DNA of 64,000 bases from Cystobacter fuscus DSM 2262 (GTDB taxonomy: Bacteria > Myxococcota > Myxococcia > Myxococcales > Myxococcaceae). The notes beneath the pieces were generated by a model. That model made no database searches and was not told the DNA's origin. It saw nothing but the letters and a program-made list of their open reading frames with translations. Every line of letters starts with the position of its first letter. Position 1 is the first letter of the stretch. Made by a program: the position numbers and the translations under genes. This document shows positions 59,933 to 64,000 of this stretch, piece by piece. The DNA lies in contig NZ_ANAH02000066.1 of the NCBI RefSeq assembly GCF_000335475.2, positions 372,001 to 436,000 on the forward strand. Reading direction: 5' to 3'.

Positions 59933-59988
59933 TTGCGTTCCATCGTTCATTGCCCTATTTATACGTCGGAACGCAGCCGTTCCAACGT
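59933..59988. promoter_or_regulatory. Divergent promoters and operator between TetR and SnoaL genes
   Basis: Plus strand: TTGCGT (59933-59938), 17 bases, TATTTA (59956-59961). Minus strand: TTGGAA (59985-59980), 16 bases, TATAAA (59963-59958), a strong -10. A palindrome ACGT-C-GGAACG-CAGC-CGTTCC-A-ACGT at 59963-59988 overlaps the minus -35 and lies just after the plus -10. Binding there by the TetR regulator would block both directions. Confidence 0.65.
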
Positions 59989-60012
59989 GAAGTCGCGAAG
60001 GGGAGAGAAACC

Positions 60013-60462
60013 ATGTTGATGAGTCACCAGGAAGAGGCGCACCAGAACCCCAACATCCGGCTGTTCGTGTCGGGCTACCGGGCCCTGCTCGACGGGAATG
60101 CCGAGGGCTTCGTGGACATGTGGGCCGAGGACGGCTCGATCGAGTTCCCCTATGCCCCCCCGGGGTTCCCCCAGCGGCTCGATGGCAAGGCGGCCATCCG
60201 CGAGCACCTGCGGAAGTTCCCCGAGATGCTGCACTTCGACCGCTTCAGCGAGCCGGTCTTCCATCAGTCCCAGGATCCGCGGGTGCTCGTCGCGGAGTTC
60301 TCCTGCGAGGGGCGCGCCGTGGCCACCGGCAGGCCGTACAACCAGCAGTACATCTCGGTGGTCGAGTTCCGGGATGGGCGGATCGTGAAGTACCGGGACT
60401 ACTGGAACCCGGTGATCGCGCTGCGGGCCATGGCCATCCCCCTGGACACCAAGGAGGGATGA
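60013..60462 (+). CDS. SnoaL/NTF2-like protein
   Basis: 149 residues from ATG 60013. A cone-shaped alpha+beta fold: VSGYRALLDGNAEGFVDMWAEDG, then IEFPYAPPGFPQRLDGKAAIREHL and YISVVEFRDGRIVKYRDYWNPV. These match SnoaL-like ketosteroid isomerase family. The pocket usually binds a small hydrophobic ligand; catalytic residues are not obvious. It overlaps or abuts the NmrA gene and is likely co-transcribed with it under TetR control. Confidence 0.82.
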   Translation: MLMSHQEEAHQNPNIRLFVSGYRALLDGNAEGFVDMWAEDGSIEFPYAPPGFPQRLDGKAAIREHLRKFPEMLHFDRFSEPVFHQSQDPRVLVAEFSCEGRAVATGRPYNQQYISVVEFRDGRIVKYRDYWNPVIALRAMAIPLDTKEG

Positions 60463-60464
60463 CG

Positions 60465-61319
60465 ATGAGCAAGCCTGGGATTCTCGTGACGGGTGGTACG
60501 GGCAAGACGGGTGGCCGCGTGGTCCGGCGGCTGAAGGAGCTGGGTTGGCCGGTGCGTCTGGCCAGCCGCTCGGGGAGCGCGCCCGAGGGAGTGGAAGCCG
60601 TGCGCTTCGACTGGAACCAACCGGAGAGCCACGCCCAGGCCCTCTCCGGCGTGGAGCGCGTCTACCTGGTCGCGCCGGTGGGAGACACGGATCCGCTGCC
60701 GCTCATGTCGGCGTTCGTCGAGCGGGCGCGCGCGGCGGGGGTGCGGCGGTTCGTGCTGCTCAGCGCCTCGTCGTTGCCGGAGGGCGGACCGGCCATGGGC
60801 GGCGTGCACCGGTTGCTGCGCGAGACCGCGCCGGAGTGGACCGTGCTGCGCCCCTCGTGGTTCATGCAGAACTTCTCCGAGGGACAGCACCAGGCCACCT
60901 TGAGCGATGAAGGGGCGCTGTACTCGGCGACGGGCGAGGGGCGCGTGCCCTTCATCGACGCCGACGACATCGCGGAGGTGGGGGTCCGGGCGCTCATCGA
61001 CGAGAAGGCACACAACACGGCGCACCTGATCACGGGGCCTCGCGCGCTGACCTACGGGGAAGCGGCGAACATCATCGGTGCCGCGCTGGGCCGGCCCCTG
61101 CGCCACGTCAACCTGACGGAGGAGGCGCTCGCCGAGCGCTGGAGCCGCCTGGGGCTCACGCGGGACTACGCCGCGCTGCTGGCGTCCATGGATGGAGCCA
61201 TCGCCCGGGGGGCGGAGGATCGGACGACCGCCACCGTCGAGCAGGTGACGGGGCGGCCTCCGAGGGACTTGGTGGACTTCGCCCGGGCCTCGGTGTCGGC
61301 CTGGCGAAAGCAGGGCTGA
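60465..61319 (+). CDS. NmrA-like NAD(P)-binding protein
   Basis: 284 residues from ATG 60465, with AGGAGGG six bases upstream; ATG 60459, overlapping the SnoaL stop, is less well spaced. Atypical short-chain dehydrogenase fold: GILVTGGTGKTGGRVVRRL (dinucleotide loop), FVLLSASSLPEGG, WTVLRPSWFMQNF and VPFIDADDIAEVGVRAL. The Tyr-x-x-x-Lys catalytic pair of true SDRs is absent, as in NmrA and HSCARG-like proteins, which act as redox sensors or as reductases. A SnoaL-NmrA pair with TetR is a common detoxification layout. Confidence 0.87.
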   Translation: MSKPGILVTGGTGKTGGRVVRRLKELGWPVRLASRSGSAPEGVEAVRFDWNQPESHAQALSGVERVYLVAPVGDTDPLPLMSAFVERARAAGVRRFVLLSASSLPEGGPAMGGVHRLLRETAPEWTVLRPSWFMQNFSEGQHQATLSDEGALYSATGEGRVPFIDADDIAEVGVRALIDEKAHNTAHLITGPRALTYGEAANIIGAALGRPLRHVNLTEEALAERWSRLGLTRDYAALLASMDGAIARGAEDRTTATVEQVTGRPPRDLVDFARASVSAWRKQG

Positions 61320-61326
61320 GCCGTGG

Positions 61327-62043
61327 CTACTTCTTGGGCTCGGGCGTGGCGCGCGGCACGTCCGCGCCCTGACCGCCGATGCCCAGCAGCTCCACCTCGA
61401 ACACCAGGGTGGCGTTGGGCGGGATGGTGGGAGGCGAGCCCTGCTCCCCGTAGGCCTGCTTGGCGGGGCACACGAGCTGCGCCTTGCCGCCCACCTTCAG
61501 CTTCTGCACGCCCTCGGTCCAGCAGGGGATGACGCCGTTGAGGGGGAACTCGGCCGGCTCGCCGCGCTTGTAGGAGCTGTCGAACTCCGTGCCGTTGGTG
61601 AGCGTGCCGCGGTAGTTGACCTTCACGGTGTCGGTCGCCTTGGGGCTCGCGCCAGAGCCCGCCTTGAGCTCCTTGAAGACGATGCCGGAGGGCAGCTTCA
61701 CGGCGCCCTTCTCCTTGGCGGCGTCCTCCAGGAACTTCTGGCCGACCTTGTCCTGCCGGCCCTTGGCGAGCGCCTGCAGCTTGGGTCCGTACGTCTCCAG
61801 ATCCACCGCGGGCTTGGCGTTGGTGAGCGAGTCCGTCAGGCCCTTCTTGACGATCTCGACCTCGGCCGGGCTCAGATCGAAGATCTTGATGCTCCGGCCG
61901 ATCGACAGCCCGAGCGCGTACACCGTCTTGTCATCCTCCGTCTTGAGCGAAGCCGAGGAAGCCGGAGCCTGTGCCGGAGCCTGCGCCAGGGCCTGCATTC
62001 CAGTGAAACCGATGACTGCCGCTGCCAGTACACCCAATCGCAT
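61327..62043 (-). CDS. FKBP-type peptidyl-prolyl isomerase (FkpA/Mip-like), secreted
   Basis: 238 residues from ATG 62043. Signal peptide MRLGVLAAAVIGFTGMQALA. An N-terminal dimerisation helix (DKTVYALGLSIGRSIKIF to EVEIVKKGLTDSL) is typical of Mip/FkpA. The FKBP domain has VKVNYRGTLTNGTEFDSSY, GVIPCWTEGVQKLKVGGKA and YGEQGSPPTIPPNATLVFEVEL. The conserved 'GxxIPGWTEG' loop reads GVIPCWTEG, so Gly is replaced by Cys. It acts as a proline isomerase and chaperone in the periplasm. It ends convergently seven bases from the NmrA gene. Confidence 0.93.
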   Translation of the reverse strand: MRLGVLAAAVIGFTGMQALAQAPAQAPASSASLKTEDDKTVYALGLSIGRSIKIFDLSPAEVEIVKKGLTDSLTNAKPAVDLETYGPKLQALAKGRQDKVGQKFLEDAAKEKGAVKLPSGIVFKELKAGSGASPKATDTVKVNYRGTLTNGTEFDSSYKRGEPAEFPLNGVIPCWTEGVQKLKVGGKAQLVCPAKQAYGEQGSPPTIPPNATLVFEVELLGIGGQGADVPRATPEPKK

Positions 62044-62218
62044 GTGGGAATCCGCCTTTCGAAGAGCGGCGGGAAACATAGGCGCGTCCGCGTATTCCCG
62101 CTGACCGTTTTCTTGCGGCTTGTCCGGATGCTCCTACCCTCGCGGGCAGTCCGCTGCAGGCAGGAAGCGGCCTGTAGCGGTGTTGTCCCCGGAGTGGTGC
62201 CACCGGAAGGGTGTGACG

Positions 62219-62557
62219 ATGAGCGACAAGCGGAAGAACGCGCGGGTTCCCCTCGATATCTACCTGAACAAGTACATGTCGGGTGTGCCGTACATGGTGC
62301 ACGCCAGCGACATCAGTCAGGAGGGCGTGAGTCTGGGACGCCTCATCGAGCCCGAGCAGTCCGCCAGGCGGGTGGGGTTGCAGTTCCAGCTCCCCGGCTC
62401 CGAGGAAGTCATCTACGCCGAGGGCGAGGTGGTGCGCGAGTGGGTGGAGGCCAGCCCGCGTCAGCACGAGCGCTCGGGCGTGCGCTTCACGCTGCTCACC
62501 TCGCGGCACCGGCAGATGATCGACGAGTACGTGACGCGCGGCACGCGGGGCCACTGA
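62219..62557 (+). CDS. PilZ-domain protein
   Basis: 112 residues from ATG 62219. The start RKNARVPLD has the RxxxR of c-di-GMP-binding PilZ domains. DISQEGVSL corresponds to the D/NxSxxG motif. The rest (LQFQLPGSEEVIYAEGEVVREW, GVRFTLLTSRHRQMIDEYV) is the beta-barrel. Both ligand motifs are intact, so binding is likely. It is a single-domain member that probably transmits c-di-GMP level to motility or polysaccharide. A weak promoter (TTGCGG-N16-TACCCT) lies upstream near 62115. Confidence 0.85.
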   Translation: MSDKRKNARVPLDIYLNKYMSGVPYMVHASDISQEGVSLGRLIEPEQSARRVGLQFQLPGSEEVIYAEGEVVREWVEASPRQHERSGVRFTLLTSRHRQMIDEYVTRGTRGH

Positions 62558-62664
62558 GCCCCGTGCTCGCGAGTGCTCCTCGCGGGCTCCCTGTTTGCTC
62601 CGTTGAAGGGCGGCCGGACGAGCCGCCTTGACCGGGTGGGGAGCACGCCGTTGAATCCCGGGCC

Positions 62665-63462
62665 ATGCGAAGCGCAGCGTGGTGGAGTCGCGGGTGGCGG
62701 GTGCTGGGGGTGCTCGGGGTGTGGGCGCCGTTGACGGTGCTGGCCGCGGGAGGGAGCGTGGATTGGCAGCGGCAGGTGCTCCGGGTGACGGGCAATGGCC
62801 CCCCGGACGTGAAGGCCAGCAATCCGGCGCAGGCGAGGTTGGGGGCGGAGCGCTCGGCGAAGGAGCACGCCCTGGAGGATCTGCTGGAGCTGGCGAAGGG
62901 GGTGCCGCTGCGCTCGGACCGGACCGTGGGGGAGGAGATGGCCCGGGAGGAGACGCGCCGCCGGGTGGAGGAGGTGCTGCGCGGCCAGCAGATCATCCGC
63001 AAGCGCTACTACTCCGATGGGGGCGTGCAGTGGGACGTGGAGGTGCCGCTGGGCGCGCTCACCCAGGTGCTCGTCACGCCGGAGCCGGAGACGAAGCCCT
63101 CCGAGCGGGACAAGGAGTCCCCGGCCAAGACGAGCAAGGCCACGGGGCTGGTGGTGGATGCGCGCAAGCTGGGGATGACCCCGGTGCTGGCGCCCCGGCT
63201 GATCGACGCGGCCTCGGGCGAGCGGCTCTATGGCCTGGCGTCACTGGACGCGGAGGCGCGCAAGAGCACGGGCGTGGCGGGGTTCTTCCAGCGCCTGGAG
63301 GACGCGCGCAAGGCGGGGAGGGTGGGCGCCAAGCCGCTCGTCCTCGAGGCGGCGCGGCTCGAGGGCTCGGATCTCCAACTCGGGCCGGACGCGGTGAAGA
63401 AGCTGGGGGAGCTCGAACCACGGCTGCTGGCCGAGGGCCGGGTGGCGATCCTCATTCAATAG
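62665..63462 (+). CDS. Secreted LPP20-like protein of unknown function
   Basis: 265 residues with signal peptide (VLGVLGVWAPLTVLAAG). The first half resembles LPP20-family envelope proteins: VDWQRQVLRVTGNGPPDV, AQARLGAERSAKEHALEDLLE, then RYYSDGGVQWDVEVPL. The second half (TGLVVDARKLGMTPVLAPRL) is a small domain found in the same families. The function is unknown. A PEGA-like lipoprotein gene begins 12 bases downstream on the same strand. Confidence 0.65.
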   Translation: MRSAAWWSRGWRVLGVLGVWAPLTVLAAGGSVDWQRQVLRVTGNGPPDVKASNPAQARLGAERSAKEHALEDLLELAKGVPLRSDRTVGEEMAREETRRRVEEVLRGQQIIRKRYYSDGGVQWDVEVPLGALTQVLVTPEPETKPSERDKESPAKTSKATGLVVDARKLGMTPVLAPRLIDAASGERLYGLASLDAEARKSTGVAGFFQRLEDARKAGRVGAKPLVLEAARLEGSDLQLGPDAVKKLGELEPRLLAEGRVAILIQ

Positions 63463-63474
63463 GAGGGAGCGCGG

Positions 63475-63873
63475 ATGCGGGCAGCGGGCGGGTGGTGGAG
63501 GCGCGGGTGGAGAGGGGCCGTGTGGGTGTGCGGGCTGGGGCTCGGGTGTGCGTCGGGTCCCGGGGCGGTGCAGTCCCCGACGGTGGATCGGGCCCGCGAG
63601 ATGCTGCGGACCGGACGGGCGCGTGGAGGCAACCTGGTGTTGCGGTGCGAGCCCGGGGACGCGGACGTGTACCTGGATGGGGTCGCCCAGGGCTTCTGCT
63701 CCGATTTCGGGGACGCCCAGGGCGGGTTGCACGTGGGCGAGGGCATGCACCGTATCGACGTGAAGAAGGAAGGCCACTGGCCCTACACCACGTATTACGA
63801 GCCCGGCCGGGCCCGGGCGGCGCTGACCATCCAGCTGCGGGAGAAGGCGCCGGGGGGTGGACAGTCCCCGTGA
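63475..63873 (+). CDS. PEGA-domain-like lipoprotein
   Basis: 132 residues. A lipobox GLGLGCAS at Cys25. The body NLVLRCEPGDADVYLDGVAQGFCSD matches PEGA surface domains (normal core is a PEGA-like turn and VxxDG), ending HRIDVKKEGHWPYTTYYEPG. PEGA domains are common in bacterial surface proteins and probably bind envelope components. GGAGGGAG precedes ATG 63475. It forms an operon with the LPP20-like gene. Confidence 0.75.
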   Translation: MRAAGGWWRRGWRGAVWVCGLGLGCASGPGAVQSPTVDRAREMLRTGRARGGNLVLRCEPGDADVYLDGVAQGFCSDFGDAQGGLHVGEGMHRIDVKKEGHWPYTTYYEPGRARAALTIQLREKAPGGGQSP

Positions 63874-64000
63874 GCCGCCCGGGCGCGCTTCCGGTGTAGC
63901 CTCGGGGCCACGGCTCGCCTGGAAGGGCGGGCAAGAAGAGAAGGGGTGCGGTCATCGGACGCAACAAGAGAGGCAAGGCGCAGGCGGTGAAGGCGCCCGT

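Noticed and set aside
63941..64000. Possible start of a next gene at the window end
   Set aside because: The frame reading IGRNKRGKAQAVKAP has no standard start codon within the window, and the GTG at 63946 meets a stop quickly; more sequence is needed.

Overview
The window reads as chromosome from a large-genome, very GC-rich, predatory delta-type bacterium (Myxococcota; an Archangium/Cystobacter-like organism is my best guess). The reasons are strong G/C-ending codon bias, many lipoproteins, many orphan sensor kinases, a DUF2378 (TIGR02265) protein of the myxobacterial paralogous set, and divergent genes with short gaps. No rRNA, tRNA, CRISPR array, insertion sequence or prophage was seen. 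About 49 protein genes are supported, with the first cut by the window edge.

Layout. 0-13 kb: PDZ protein tail, ketopantoate-reductase-like enzyme, a large VIT/VWA lipoprotein, DinB protein, an orphan NarL-type sensor kinase with a DoxX protein, a PSD-like (PsiD-type) decarboxylase, an acyltransferase-like protein and an amidase. 13-18.6 kb: GNAT, hemerythrin, zinc-ribbon protein, MarR, divergent GST/HxlR with overlapping promoters and palindromes, and a COG0523 GTPase with a small upstream ORF. 18.7-19.7 kb: a stand-alone protein whose C-terminal half matches the catalytic domain of Pseudomonas exotoxin A. 19.7-30 kb: Hpt protein and topoisomerase IB, then a YqiJ-like protein, a YqiK-like flotillin and a 1,819-residue AAA ATPase. 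30-38.4 kb: YoaK-type membrane protein, desaturase, RAM-domain protein, SulP-STAS-carbonic anhydrase fusion, a kinase with a PhnD-like sensor domain, DUF2378. 38.5-41.3 kb: a RiPP-like unit (alpha/alpha-toroid protein, 39-residue peptide with its own promoter and terminator, unrecognised 378-residue protein). 41.5-54.7 kb: EVE, VOC and WYL genes, ahcY under a SAH riboswitch, GH3 glucosidase, sensor kinase, PEBP, YfbK-like VWA lipoprotein, DUF1624 and DUF3105 pair. 54.8-64 kb: two secreted gluzincin peptidases flanking a cold-shock gene, TetR/SnoaL/NmrA set, FKBP, PilZ and two secreted proteins.

Most striking: (1) the exotoxin A-like ADP-ribosyltransferase at 18729-19658, apparently the first thing to test. 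It lacks receptor-binding and translocation domains, and the catalytic His of the family is Lys. (2) The RiPP-like locus at 38547-41229. (3) A PsiD-like decarboxylase at 9372-10631. (4) The flotillin/giant-ATPase operon. All functional calls come from reading sequence and recalling families; no search was run.
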